Assembly: GCA_016212515.1 (NCBI GenBank)
Contig: JACRFZ010000115.1
Location: 24,263 to 88,262 of the forward strand
Reading direction: 5' to 3'
Length of the DNA: 64,000 nt
Source of the DNA: Candidatus Melainabacteria bacterium
GTDB taxonomy: Bacteria; Cyanobacteriota; Vampirovibrionia; Obscuribacterales; Obscuribacteraceae
This document shows positions 17,472 to 26,385 of the stretch, one piece after another. How positions within the stretch are numbered: the first letter of the stretch is position 1; every line of letters starts with the position of its first letter. The notes under the pieces are model-generated. The model saw only the letters and a list, made by a program, of their open reading frames with translations, did no database searches and was not told the origin of the DNA. The translations under genes and the position numbers were made by a program.

Positions 17472-17882
17472 CTATAGTGAGAGGAATTTTGATAGTTGAT
17501 CCAGATGCCTTCGCAGTGTTACTTTGCAGGATTCGTCAATGTATATGTACCGGTAATTGTCGAATGCGCGTACGTCTCTGAATTCCTCTGTGTGAACGCC
17601 GCCGTACTTGTCATAAAACGCTATGTCAATTGGAGTATATTCTCCGGAGTGAGCTAGAATCGTGATTTTCTTATTCGCGCCGAGTTCTCGAATAGTAGTT
17701 TTACCTAAACCATAACCGAGTGTGACTCTCTCAATAGCTGATGGGCTGCAGTTCACTATTTCTACCAGGTAGTCTGAAGGGAAAAGTACAGTCCCGGTAT
17801 AACTCATTCCAATTAGAAGTGCCGCAAATGAACAAAAACCGCAAATGAAGCCCTTCTGAAATTGATTCGTTGCAACGCCCAT
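17472..17882 (-). CDS. Small membrane-anchored protein of unknown function
   Basis: The 136-residue product has one N-terminal hydrophobic helix (about residues 11-33, GFICGFCSFAALLIGMSY) and then a beta-rich soluble domain with many aromatic residues. AAGGAG six bases before the ATG supports translation. The gene looks A+T-richer than its neighbours, which may point to later acquisition. No family is recognised. The downstream end runs close to the transpeptidase gene on the other strand. Confidence 0.6.
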   Translation of the reverse strand: MGVATNQFQKGFICGFCSFAALLIGMSYTGTVLFPSDYLVEIVNCSPSAIERVTLGYGLGKTTIRELGANKKITILAHSGEYTPIDIAFYDKYGGVHTEEFRDVRAFDNYRYIYIDESCKVTLRRHLDQLSKFLSL

Positions 17883-17946
17883 TCCTAACTCCTTGAGCTT
17901 TATGTTAATTACGTATTGAAATGAAATTCGCTCTTACTTAAGCACC

Positions 17947-18504
17947 TCAGTTCCAATCGACTTGCTCCGGTCCCACTAGTTTGCCCTGCTTGAGTTTGAA
18001 ATTCACGACCTTGCGCTTGGTGGGACCAGGCGCACTGTCATTTGGTCTATGAGTCATGATATCGAGCACCAAGGTTCTATTCTTGATAGTCAGGTGTCTC
18101 GTCTCACTGCGGTCACCGAGAGAACGCATCCCTACTTGCACCGGCTTGCCATCCTTGCAGATAAACACCGCCATGCGCATAAAGGCTCCGGAGCCGCCGT
18201 AGTTCTCATAATAGACCACTGCGCCGTCAGCCTGTCCATCACCGTCAAGGTCACCCACTGCCGTCTTCAGTATTCTGCCGTTACCAGATTTGGTTGCATA
18301 CTCACCGCTAGTAAATTTCAGCTGGTGCACGCCGTCACCTTCCCAATCCGGGGCGTCTAAAGTGACATTGTTCAGTTGCGCGGTAGTCAACCCGGCGGCA
18401 AAAGCAGGTGGTGCGGTAAGTAATATAGCTGCAGCAGCAAACCGGACAGTGGCAGAATGCTGACTCCGGAAGAGTTTTTTAGACACCCGGTTTACTTTGT
18501 ACAT
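17947..18504 (-). CDS. Secreted protein with one calcium-loop-like motif, function unknown
   Basis: The 185-residue protein has a signal peptide (positive start, then FAAAAILLTAPPAFAA) and a mature domain with GDLDGDGQADGAVVYYEN. This is the D-x-D-G-D-G loop seen in dockerin, FG-GAP and EF-hand-like calcium sites. The strongly conserved-looking core suggests a periplasmic protein. AAGGGG upstream of the ATG supports the start. A similar single-loop arrangement occurs in many uncharacterised periplasmic proteins; no enzyme activity can be proposed. Confidence 0.65.
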   Translation of the reverse strand: MYKVNRVSKKLFRSQHSATVRFAAAAILLTAPPAFAAGLTTAQLNNVTLDAPDWEGDGVHQLKFTSGEYATKSGNGRILKTAVGDLDGDGQADGAVVYYENYGGSGAFMRMAVFICKDGKPVQVGMRSLGDRSETRHLTIKNRTLVLDIMTHRPNDSAPGPTKRKVVNFKLKQGKLVGPEQVDWN

Positions 18505-18650
18505 AAATCCCGCCCCTTACATTTTGCAAATGCAATTCTATCAGGCTGAGCGGGATCTTCTGACCATATCGAGCAAGACTAAGTTATCGCAGTCGCAATG
18601 AAGGCGGCAACTCGCAAGTGCGTTGCCAGTCTTCTTTGGAGGGCGCTGCC

Positions 18651-19433
18651 TTATCTAGGCTTGAACTCATTATAGAGTTGCATCTCGGGGTTTCTCTGCT
18701 CGTATCGGGGCTCGCGCATGCCATCGGCTTGGCGAAAATGCCTGTAGTTGTTATCTATTTCTTCTTCCACTGCCTGCGGATATTTATATTCGCGGCCCAG
18801 AGGGCTATTGAGATCGTCTGCACGAGTGGTGTTCTGTTTGGGTTTTATTCCTAGATTTTCATTCATGTTGTCTTCTAACTGTCGCAGTTTGTTTTCATCG
18901 GCGTCTCTGTTTGCATCGCGCATGTCTGCAATTGATCTTTCACGTAGCGCTTCTTGGCTCTCTTTACCTGCCTCATCGGAATCTTTAGAGAGGCGCTGCA
19001 AATGCTCTCTAGACCTGTGTAGATCTTCATATGGGTTGGTTTGAAAGTCTAGCTCTTGTTTTTGATCGATTTCCTCGCCTATCTTGCCGGAGTCTAACAG
19101 GTCGATGCGATTGAGGTTCCTGACGGCATCATTGGTGTTGTTTCTAGCCAGTACGTCGATGTCTCTTATCTGACCGGTTTTGGCATCTAGTTGGGCTTCG
19201 TACCCCAGCATTTGTTCTGGTGTTCTGAAATGCTCTAGGTTGTGTTGGAAGACGGCATTGCTGAGAGAACGATTGAATTCCAGTAATTGCTGGGGATTCA
19301 TGTTGTTAAGTTCATCTCTGAAGGCTGAGCCTGAGCCGCCTGATGAGATGTCTTCCACGATTTTGCCGGAGAGCGCGTCGAAGTTTTGAGGCATCTTTTG
19401 TGCAGTTGCTTCGTTGGAGTTATCGGTTGGCAT
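18651..19433 (-). CDS. Hydrophilic protein of unknown function
   Basis: The 260-residue product is rich in Asn, Asp, Glu, Gln and Arg, with long predicted helices (FRTPEQMLGYEAQLDAKTG, then LQRLSKDSDEAGKESQEALR) and no signal or membrane segment. An upstream extension of the frame is possible, but AAGGAGG lies six bases before the ATG at 19433, which decides the start. It follows the three caspase-like genes on the same strand after 164 bp and a hairpin, so co-expression with them is uncertain. No family is recognised. Confidence 0.6.
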   Translation of the reverse strand: MPTDNSNEATAQKMPQNFDALSGKIVEDISSGGSGSAFRDELNNMNPQQLLEFNRSLSNAVFQHNLEHFRTPEQMLGYEAQLDAKTGQIRDIDVLARNNTNDAVRNLNRIDLLDSGKIGEEIDQKQELDFQTNPYEDLHRSREHLQRLSKDSDEAGKESQEALRERSIADMRDANRDADENKLRQLEDNMNENLGIKPKQNTTRADDLNSPLGREYKYPQAVEEEIDNNYRHFRQADGMREPRYEQRNPEMQLYNEFKPR

Positions 19434-19584
19434 AGAAAACCTCCTTGCCTGAAGGACTGCGTTCGGGAGCCGGCACGCAGTCACTTGGACAGGGCTGAGA
19501 ACTTTTGTAAGGGAGCTAGTAAGGTAAGCAGAGCTTTGATGCTCCTAGCTTAAGGCGGCAATGTTTCAGACTGGTTTCAGATTT

Positions 19585-19613
19585 ACCGGGTAAGCTTTTA
19601 AAGCTTGCCCGGT
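19585..19613. repeat. Long inverted repeat with the caspase gene's stop codon in its loop
   Basis: A 13-bp stem (ACCGGGTAAGCTT at 19585-19597 and AAGCTTGCCCGGT at 19601-19613, one G-T mismatch) closes the 3-base loop TTA. Read on the minus strand, that loop is the TAA stop of the last caspase-like gene. There is no T-run on the minus strand, so this is at best an atypical terminator or an RNA stability element. Confidence 0.6.
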
Positions 19614-21097
19614 CTTGGCTTAAGCGGTCGACAGCCGAGGATAATCTCATTGCCTGACCACTTGCTGGCTTCCACTACGGGTGTTTGCAGCACCCCTCTT
19701 TCCCTCACCACCTGCTCTTCTACTTTCTCTTTTACTGTTTTGAAGACTTCCGAGATTGGGCTCTGAGCCCCTTTTTCCTGGAAGGCGTCGATGAGGTTTC
19801 TTGTGAAGACGGAGTTTTGCATATTTTTCCCTTCCCAGGAAACTTGATTTTTATCGCTGGAGCAAACCACCATTTGACCGGTGCCCTGTGAGAAACTGAG
19901 AGCATCGGCGTTGGCATTTCTGGTTAAGCCTTTGCTCTCCGATGCGCCACCGGCATGGCAGGTGTCCAGCACCACCAGTACCCTTTCGGAGTGTACCCGT
20001 TCTTTGATGGTGGCGGCCAGTGATTTCATGGCGATGCCTGTGGTGAAGAGTTTATCTGGATTGGTGTCGTAGGTTACAACATAGTTGACGCCGCAAATGT
20101 CTGAGTCGGAGGCGCTGCCGTGGCTGCTGATGAAAATTACCACCAGGTCGTCGGGCAGGGCCAGACGAGGCAGCCAGCTATCACCCAGTACATCGAGAAT
20201 GCGATCTTTGGTGGCATTTTCATTCAGTAAAAGTTTGATATGGTCCGGGGCAAAGTTGCCCTTGGTGACCAGGTAGTTGTAGAAGTCCTGGGCATCTTTG
20301 GCGGGATAGCGCAGGTTCAATTTGGCATCGGCGAATTTGGAGACGCCCACAACCACCGCCCACTTATCCAGAACCGGTCTGTTTTTTGCACCGGAGCCTG
20401 GTTGCCCTTCTCCTGAGGCTATGGTTTGACCGGTCTTGGTGCTTGCCTCTTTGCCTTTGGAAGCTAAGAGTTCTTCAGTATCGGGCTCTTCCAGATACCG
20501 ACCGTAAACTTGCACACGGGCCAGGTGAAAGTAACTTACTCCGTTCAAGCTGAGCTTCAGGTAACGCATATTTTCCGGCGCTTTTCCGCGCCAGAGCCAG
20601 GAGGCACTGGGTGCCTGGGGCTTAGAGAGTTGCTTCCAGTAGGTCTTATCCGACGATGCCCACATGGTCAGTCCCTGGGCCCTTTCCTGGCACTGCCGCA
20701 GTCGGTTTTGGACGATAATTTCTTCTACCTGGCAGGAGCGCTTCAGGTCGATGATGATGTAGGGGTTCAGCTCTTCTTTGGTATGGAAGGCGAACTCCTG
20801 TTTTTGTGAGCGGTCCTGGGGCAAGATGGCTTCGTGCAAGTCATTTGTGCCCGTGAGAAGGGCCCGTCTTGGTGGATAGCCGGGATAAACCGAGCTTACT
20901 TCATAGTCGCCATCGAGTGATAGACAGAGGCTGCCGTTTGTCTGCCTTCTTTCTTCCCGAGCGGCAAGGGGGGCTGATTTGGAAGCCAGGGAATTGGTGA
21001 GAACCTGGCAAGCGCACATAGTTGTTAGAAGGGCGAGACTTATTAAGAGTGGGTTTCTGAGAAACGTTTTGCCTGACGCGGTCTGATCTTTTTGCAT
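19598..21097 (-). CDS. Caspase-like (C14) protease with N-terminal F5/8C-like domain
   Basis: The 499-residue protein starts with a signal or anchor segment (about residues 15-32). Residues about 75-202 look like a discoidin/coagulation-factor-5/8-type C domain (NPYIIIDLKRSCQVEEIIVQ), which typically binds glycans or membranes. The caspase-fold domain (about 243-490) begins DKWAVVVGVSKF and holds the catalytic pair: His326 in FISSHGSAS and Cys380 in VLDTCHAGGAS. Members of this group cut after Arg or Lys (metacaspase or orthocaspase type) or Asp. It is the third gene of the operon, 30 bp after its paralogue. Unlike the other two it lacks the C-terminal module. Probably periplasmic; target unknown. 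Confidence 0.85.
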   Translation of the reverse strand: MQKDQTASGKTFLRNPLLISLALLTTMCACQVLTNSLASKSAPLAAREERRQTNGSLCLSLDGDYEVSSVYPGYPPRRALLTGTNDLHEAILPQDRSQKQEFAFHTKEELNPYIIIDLKRSCQVEEIIVQNRLRQCQERAQGLTMWASSDKTYWKQLSKPQAPSASWLWRGKAPENMRYLKLSLNGVSYFHLARVQVYGRYLEEPDTEELLASKGKEASTKTGQTIASGEGQPGSGAKNRPVLDKWAVVVGVSKFADAKLNLRYPAKDAQDFYNYLVTKGNFAPDHIKLLLNENATKDRILDVLGDSWLPRLALPDDLVVIFISSHGSASDSDICGVNYVVTYDTNPDKLFTTGIAMKSLAATIKERVHSERVLVVLDTCHAGGASESKGLTRNANADALSFSQGTGQMVVCSSDKNQVSWEGKNMQNSVFTRNLIDAFQEKGAQSPISEVFKTVKEKVEEQVVRERGVLQTPVVEASKWSGNEIILGCRPLKPRPGKL

Positions 21098-21127
21098 TTG
21101 TCTAAATTTCCCTTTGCCGCATTCGCC

Positions 21128-22771
21128 TTATTTTGCCTGCATCACTTCCAGAATTTTTTCGCTTAAAGCCTCGGTCAGTGCCGGGTAGACTTGCCCTTTC
21201 AGGAATTCCATGCGTTCGTTTTTGCCGCCTTTGAAGGGCGGCGTGTTGACTCGTTTGCCCTCCACCAGAATCAGTTCGCCTGTTTCGCCCGAGCCTACTC
21301 TCAAGATTACTTCCATGCGGCAGGTATCTTTGATGAAAGCCAGGTCTTCTATGCTTACTTCGGCGATGTAGCGAGCCTTCATGGCCCGGCCGAGCATCAT
21401 CAGGTTCTCCTGCTCGAAAAACTGAGTGCCGGTCAAAACGGCGTTGCCCATTGCTTCTCCCGAGTCGAAGCTGCTCACTAGTTTGCGTCCCAGGCTGGAG
21501 CGCAGTTTGGTTTGCAACATATATTGCAGATTGACGGCCGGGTCGTTCATGTAGTCGCTACCCAGGCTCAGCCTCGGAGGTGCTGTGCAAGGAAGTAGGG
21601 CGAGGCGATCGGGCAGGGTGAGCGTTTTTGCCCGGCGCTGTTTTTCCTGGGGTTCTTCTTCTTTTTCCTCCGGTAGTTTGATCAGATCCGGTTGAATATC
21701 ATCAAGAAGTTTGTCGGCTGGGCCGGCTTTTAGATGTTGCTCCGCATTGTCGGAGGCTTGTTGCTTTGGTTTGGTCTCCTCGGATTGTTTTAGGTTGGGT
21801 TCGTCGGCCTGCTTCGGGCTTTCTTCCGTCAGTCCCGGGCGGGGCGCTTGGGGCGGCACGGCCAGAGCAATTTCGGCGGCCGGCCAGGAACTTGCCAGAA
21901 CCGGGGTTTGCAAGACGCCCCGTTCCCTCAAAACTATCGCTTGCACTTGCTCTTTCGTTTCTTTGAAGATGTCTGCCAGGCTGGCTTTCGCTCCGCCTTT
22001 GCGCAGGGCATCTAGAAGGCAGCCGGTGAAGACACCATTTTCTCTGGCTTTAAATTCGAATGATTCCTGGTTCGGTTGGCTGGAGGCAATCACCAACTGA
22101 CCGCTTTCCGTAGCCAGTTGACCGGCGTTGATATTGCTCGTTGCTTTTGCGGCTTTGTCGGCCCCGGCGGCTGTAGCGCCGCCTGCGTGGCAGGCATCCA
22201 CAATGATGACGACGCGCTTGCTGTAAACCTTGGCTTTGATGACCCGGGCGATTTGCTGCATTTCAATGCCGGTGGCGTAGAGGTCGTCGCTATCGCTGTC
22301 GGCGGCCAGTAGAAAGTTCAGACCCTGACCGGCTTCGGCGGCGCTGCCGTGGGTTGAGATGTAGACCACGGCCAGGTCGTCGGGGGCGGCGCGACGACCG
22401 AGCCACTGGCTGCCGAGGCTGGAGAGGATGTTGCGCTGGGTGGCTTCTTCATCGAGGATAACTTTTACATGATCGGCTGCGAAGTGCCCCTCATCTACCA
22501 GGTAAGCGGCAAAGTCGGCGGCGTCTCGGGCTGCCTGTTTGAGATTGAGTTTGGGGTTTTTGAATTTGCTTATGCCTATGACCAGGGCCCATTTGTCGCG
22601 AGGCTGGGGCTGTGCCCCGGCGGGCAAGCTTGCGCATGTTTGGGCGCCCACGAGAAAGAGTATAGTCGTGGCTGCCAAGGATAGAATCCCGGTCTTGCGC
22701 GCTCTGGTTTTCCTGGTCTTGCCTTTTACCTGGTTCACTTGCTTCTTCCTATTTTTCAGAACCGATTGCAT
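21128..22771 (-). CDS. Caspase-like (C14) protease with C-terminal CsgG/TolB-N-like module
   Basis: The 547-residue protein has a basic N-terminus and one hydrophobic signal segment (about residues 28-48). The caspase-like domain follows directly (about 59-310), with His141 in YISTHGSAA and Cys194 in IVDACHAGGAT. A Lys/Glu/Gln-rich linker (about 315-385) leads to a C-terminal domain of about 160 residues. That domain starts RLALLPCTAPPR and matches that of the neighbouring paralogue, resembling the alpha/beta fold of CsgG/TolB-N-like envelope proteins. Its start overlaps the end of the upstream paralogue by 23 bp, so the genes are translationally linked. A periplasmic location is inferred. 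Confidence 0.85.
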   Translation of the reverse strand: MQSVLKNRKKQVNQVKGKTRKTRARKTGILSLAATTILFLVGAQTCASLPAGAQPQPRDKWALVIGISKFKNPKLNLKQAARDAADFAAYLVDEGHFAADHVKVILDEEATQRNILSSLGSQWLGRRAAPDDLAVVYISTHGSAAEAGQGLNFLLAADSDSDDLYATGIEMQQIARVIKAKVYSKRVVIIVDACHAGGATAAGADKAAKATSNINAGQLATESGQLVIASSQPNQESFEFKARENGVFTGCLLDALRKGGAKASLADIFKETKEQVQAIVLRERGVLQTPVLASSWPAAEIALAVPPQAPRPGLTEESPKQADEPNLKQSEETKPKQQASDNAEQHLKAGPADKLLDDIQPDLIKLPEEKEEEPQEKQRRAKTLTLPDRLALLPCTAPPRLSLGSDYMNDPAVNLQYMLQTKLRSSLGRKLVSSFDSGEAMGNAVLTGTQFFEQENLMMLGRAMKARYIAEVSIEDLAFIKDTCRMEVILRVGSGETGELILVEGKRVNTPPFKGGKNERMEFLKGQVYPALTEALSEKILEVMQAK

Positions 22772-24326
22772 CTTCGATCATTGCTACTAGAGCGCGGGCA
22801 TATTCGGGCAGTACCCGATTTCTCAAAAAGGCTTCCCGGGCGCTCTTGTCGCCATCACAGTGCAGACCTTTGGCGTTTATACCGCGGGAGGTCAGGTAGT
22901 CGCCGCTAATTCCTGATGCCACCGTCAGTGATACCGAGACGCGGCAGTCGCCGTTCTCCTGAAAGTGCGCATCGTTGAGATTGACCTTCACCAGATAGCG
23001 AGCATTGAAGGCTTTGCCCATGACGCGCCTCACTTCGGGGCTCCAGATGCCGCCTCCTAGATTGTATTTGCCAAGGGCGGCGCCGATAGCGTAGGGGCTT
23101 ATTAAGCGGTCTTGCAGTCTGGCGCTCAGCCTGCTTCTCACCAGTTCTTCCAGACGGACGGCCAGTCCATCGAAATCAAGTTCACCGGTTTCCAGGTCCG
23201 AGCCTTCGCTGAAGGGCAACAAAGCTACCCTGGGAGCAAGTTCCTTGACAAGATTGGGGTCGCTAGCCCTGGTTGGATTGATGTAGCGACTTTCCTTGGC
23301 GGTAGTCGGCTCCTCAGCTTCGATGCCTTCGTTTTCCAGACCGGTGACTGCCGGTCTGGGATCGGTAGGTAAAACCGAAAGGATGATATCGTTTCCCTGC
23401 CAGGCGCTTTTCAAGACCGGGCTCTGGAGAACGCCGCGCTCCCTCAAGACTACCGTTTCCACTTCTTCTTTGGTGCTGTTGAAGGCTTTGTCCAGGCTTA
23501 TTTTGTCCTGGGCCCGGAGGGCGCTCAAGAGGCAGGCGGTGAAGACACCGTTTGGTTTGTCCTTGAATTCCCAGGATGATTGGGTGGGTTCGCTGGAGGC
23601 AATTACCAGTTGACCGGTGCCCATGGCCACTGCCTGGGCGTCGATATTGCCGGTGCGCACAAGACCTTTGGCGCTGGCCCTGGTGGCGCCGCTATGGCAG
23701 GCATCGAGAATGATGACGATGCGCTGGCAGTGCACCCTTGATTTAATCAGGCGGGTCAGTTGCTGCATGTCGATGCCGGTGGTAAAGAGGTCGTCGGGAT
23801 CGGTGTCGTGCACTACCAGGTAGTTGACTCCCCCTACATCCATTTCGCTGGCGCTGCCGTGGCTGGAGATGAAGATAACCACCAGGTCGTCGGGATGAGC
23901 CAGCCTGGGCAGCCATTTACTGCCTAATTCGGAGAGTACTCGCCTGCGTGTGGCGGCTTCATTGATGAGCAACTTGACGTGGTCCGGGGCAAAGTTGGCC
24001 TCCTTGACCAGGTAGTCATAAAAGTCCCGGGCGTCTTTGTCGGCATTGCGCAAATTGAGGGCGGGACGGGCAAATTTGCTAACGCCCACGACTATTGCCC
24101 ATTTGTCTTTGATCGGTCTATTGGCGGGGCTTTCGGCTTTTGCCGGGACTTGTTCCGGCGTCTTTTGCCGCTTACCAGGCGTTTCCCGGCTCTGCTTCTG
24201 AGCAGGCACGGGGGCGGCCTGGGCTTTGAGCACGGGCAGGCAGGTGAGAGCGGCTAAGAGCAGCAGGGCGGTCGAAAACCAGTCCCGCTGCCTTTGCTTT
24301 TGGTTGGCCAAGTTCATCGCCCCCAT
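22749..24326 (-). CDS. Caspase-like (C14) protease with C-terminal CsgG/TolB-N-like module, first of three
   Basis: This 525-residue protein leads the three-gene operon. It has a signal segment (about residues 17-38), a Pro/Lys/Gln-rich linker, and a caspase-like domain (about 72-310) with DKWAIVVGVSKF, His156 in FISSHGSAS and Cys210 in ILDACHSGATR. The C-terminal part (about 365-525) begins RVALLPFSEGSD and shares the order of conserved segments with the second paralogue. The caspase domain is closest to that of the third gene, which suggests tandem duplication followed by domain change. The ATG at 24326 or 24317 could start it. It diverges from pckG across 129 bp that contain a short palindrome. 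Confidence 0.85.
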   Translation of the reverse strand: MGAMNLANQKQRQRDWFSTALLLLAALTCLPVLKAQAAPVPAQKQSRETPGKRQKTPEQVPAKAESPANRPIKDKWAIVVGVSKFARPALNLRNADKDARDFYDYLVKEANFAPDHVKLLINEAATRRRVLSELGSKWLPRLAHPDDLVVIFISSHGSASEMDVGGVNYLVVHDTDPDDLFTTGIDMQQLTRLIKSRVHCQRIVIILDACHSGATRASAKGLVRTGNIDAQAVAMGTGQLVIASSEPTQSSWEFKDKPNGVFTACLLSALRAQDKISLDKAFNSTKEEVETVVLRERGVLQSPVLKSAWQGNDIILSVLPTDPRPAVTGLENEGIEAEEPTTAKESRYINPTRASDPNLVKELAPRVALLPFSEGSDLETGELDFDGLAVRLEELVRSRLSARLQDRLISPYAIGAALGKYNLGGGIWSPEVRRVMGKAFNARYLVKVNLNDAHFQENGDCRVSVSLTVASGISGDYLTSRGINAKGLHCDGDKSAREAFLRNRVLPEYARALVAMIEDAIGSEK

Positions 24327-24354
24327 TCCATCTGTGCTGCTTCTATATTAGAAA

Positions 24355-24369
24355 CAGAATTAGATTCTG
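24355..24369. promoter_or_regulatory. Short palindrome between the caspase operon and pckG
   Basis: CAGAAT and ATTCTG flank a 3-base spacer (TAG) in the 129-bp divergent region, 28 bp before the caspase operon start. This is a possible operator; there is no other support. Confidence 0.3.
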
Positions 24370-24455
24370 AATTCGGCCTTGCGGTTGAGTCAAGGAGGAC
24401 ATATTTCGTTGTATTGTTGTAACTTCCGATAACTTGTATTCAGGAGTTATAGATA

Positions 24456-26309
24456 ATGCCGACTACAGAGTCTCTGGGCGTGCGTACCATGCCCAAAGTA
24501 GAAGCGAGCTATCCAGTCAATAAGCATAAGAAATTGCAAGACTGGGTTAGTGAGGCTGCTGCCCTTTGTCAACCCGATCGCATTTACTGGTGTGATGGTT
24601 CCGAAGAGGAATATAACCGTCTTTGCGATGAAATGGTTGAATCCGGAACGCTGATTAAACTCAATCCTAAAAAGCGCCCCGGCAGTTTCCTGGCTCGTTC
24701 GGCCCCTTCCGACGTGGCTCGGGTGGAAGACAGAACTTTCGTCTGCACGACTCTCAAAGAAGATTGCGGCCCCAACAATAATTGGATGGAGCCCGAGACG
24801 GCCAAAATAATTCTCAAGGATTTCTTCAAGAATTGCATGCGCGGTCGCACCATGTATGTCATTCCTTTCAGCATGGGACCGCTGGGTTCGCCCCTCTCGC
24901 AAATAGGCGTGGAAATCACAGACTCGCCTTATGTTGCCGTCAGCATGAAATTGATGACTCGCATGGGCAAAAAGGTAGTGGAATTGCTCGGTACAGACGG
25001 CGATTTTGTTCCTTGTTTTCACTCCGTCGGTCACCCGCTTTCGCCAGGCGAAAAGGACGTAGCCTGGCCTTGCGATGCTGAGCATAAGTACATTTGTCAC
25101 TTCCCGGAAACTAAAGAAATTTGGTCTTACGGCTCCGGATATGGTGGCAATGCTCTGCTCGGCAAGAAATGTCTGGCTCTTCGTATCGCCTCTACAATGG
25201 GCAAAGAAGAAGGCTGGTTGGCTGAGCACATGCTCATTCTGGGCGTGAAAAATCCGGAAGGCAAGAAGTCTTATGTGGCAGCGGCCTTCCCCAGTGCTTG
25301 CGGTAAGACCAACTTCGCCATGATTATTCCGCCCAAGAATTTCGGCGGCTGGGAAGTGAGTACGGTCGGTGATGACATCGCCTGGATTCGCCCCGGAGAG
25401 GACGGCAAACTGAGAGCCATCAACCCGGAAGCCGGTTATTTCGGCGTGGCGCCTGGAACTTCCGCTAAGACCAATCCCAATGCCCTGGCTACCCTCAGCA
25501 AAAATTGCCTCTTCACCAATGTGGCCCTCACGCCCGACGGAGATGTCTGGTGGGAAGGGTTGACCGATGAACCGCCGGCCGAACTCATCGACTGGCAGGG
25601 ACGCAAGTGGACACCGGACTGTGGACGGAAAGCCGCCCACCCCAATAGCCGCTTTACTGTTTCCGCCACCCAGTGCCCTTCTCTCGATCCCGAGTGGGAC
25701 AATCCGGAAGGCGTGCCCATTAGCGCCTTCGTCTTCGGCGGACGTCGCGCTTCCGTAGTGCCTTTAGCCTTTGAATCCTTCAACTGGAACTACGGTGTCT
25801 ACATGGCTGCCACTCTTGGCTCAGAGACCACGGCGGCGGCTGCCGGCAAGGTCGGCGAAGTAAGACGTGACCCCATGGCCATGCTGCCTTTCTGCGGTTA
25901 TCACATGGGCGACTATTTCAGCCACTGGTTGAAAATGGGACACATGGTCAAGAATCCGCCGCGCATTTTCTGCGTCAACTGGTTCAGAGCTGATGCCGAC
26001 GGCAAGATCATCTGGCCGGGCTTCGGCGAGAATATGCGCGTGCTCAAGTGGATTTCCGATCGAGTGAGCGGTCTGGCCGGTGCCGAGCAAACGGTGCTTG
26101 GTTGGATGCCTCGCTATGAAGACCTGGATTGGACCGGTCTTGAATCGGTGACCCGCAGTGAGTTCGAGTCTTTGATGCATGTAGACACTCAACTATGGCA
26201 GGCTGAACTGGAAGCTCACGATGAGCTTTTCAATAAGCTGAGCGAGCGCATGCCGCGTGAGCTCTTGATCACCCGTGAGATGATGCAGCTTAGTTTGGGT
26301 CGCCTCTAG
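24456..26309 (+). CDS. pckG: Phosphoenolpyruvate carboxykinase (GTP)
   Basis: The enzyme interconverts oxaloacetate plus GTP with phosphoenolpyruvate, CO2 and GDP, the entry to gluconeogenesis. The 617-residue length and motifs fit the GTP family: FPSACGKTNFAMI is the P-loop (kinase 1a) with the reactive Cys, GDDIAWIR is the kinase 2 metal site, and VGVEITDSPYV-like and SMGPLGSPLSQIG segments bind the substrate. AGGAG nine bases before the ATG supports the start. It is monocistronic, with its own strong terminator. The Mg/Mn-dependent enzyme would act in the cytosol and links the TCA cycle with sugar and cell-wall synthesis. Confidence 0.97.
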   Translation: MPTTESLGVRTMPKVEASYPVNKHKKLQDWVSEAAALCQPDRIYWCDGSEEEYNRLCDEMVESGTLIKLNPKKRPGSFLARSAPSDVARVEDRTFVCTTLKEDCGPNNNWMEPETAKIILKDFFKNCMRGRTMYVIPFSMGPLGSPLSQIGVEITDSPYVAVSMKLMTRMGKKVVELLGTDGDFVPCFHSVGHPLSPGEKDVAWPCDAEHKYICHFPETKEIWSYGSGYGGNALLGKKCLALRIASTMGKEEGWLAEHMLILGVKNPEGKKSYVAAAFPSACGKTNFAMIIPPKNFGGWEVSTVGDDIAWIRPGEDGKLRAINPEAGYFGVAPGTSAKTNPNALATLSKNCLFTNVALTPDGDVWWEGLTDEPPAELIDWQGRKWTPDCGRKAAHPNSRFTVSATQCPSLDPEWDNPEGVPISAFVFGGRRASVVPLAFESFNWNYGVYMAATLGSETTAAAAGKVGEVRRDPMAMLPFCGYHMGDYFSHWLKMGHMVKNPPRIFCVNWFRADADGKIIWPGFGENMRVLKWISDRVSGLAGAEQTVLGWMPRYEDLDWTGLESVTRSEFESLMHVDTQLWQAELEAHDELFNKLSERMPRELLITREMMQLSLGRL

Positions 26310-26332
26310 GCTGAAAACGCCAATTAAGTTGG

Positions 26333-26365
26333 AAGAGCCCTGTCTTTTTGAGACGGGGCTCTTTT
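26333..26365. terminator. Bidirectional terminator after pckG
   Basis: A 13-bp arm AAGAGCCCTGTCT pairs, with a T-G wobble near the loop, with AGACGGGGCTCTT around TTTTG. TTTTA follows on the plus strand. It lies between the convergent pckG and the atpD operon end and may serve both. Confidence 0.8.
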
Positions 26366-26385
26366 AGCAAGGGCTCGGGAGGCGA

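Noticed and set aside
24447..25640. 397-codon minus-strand frame opposite pckG
   Set aside because: It is antisense to a certain gene; no start signal and no recognisable motif.
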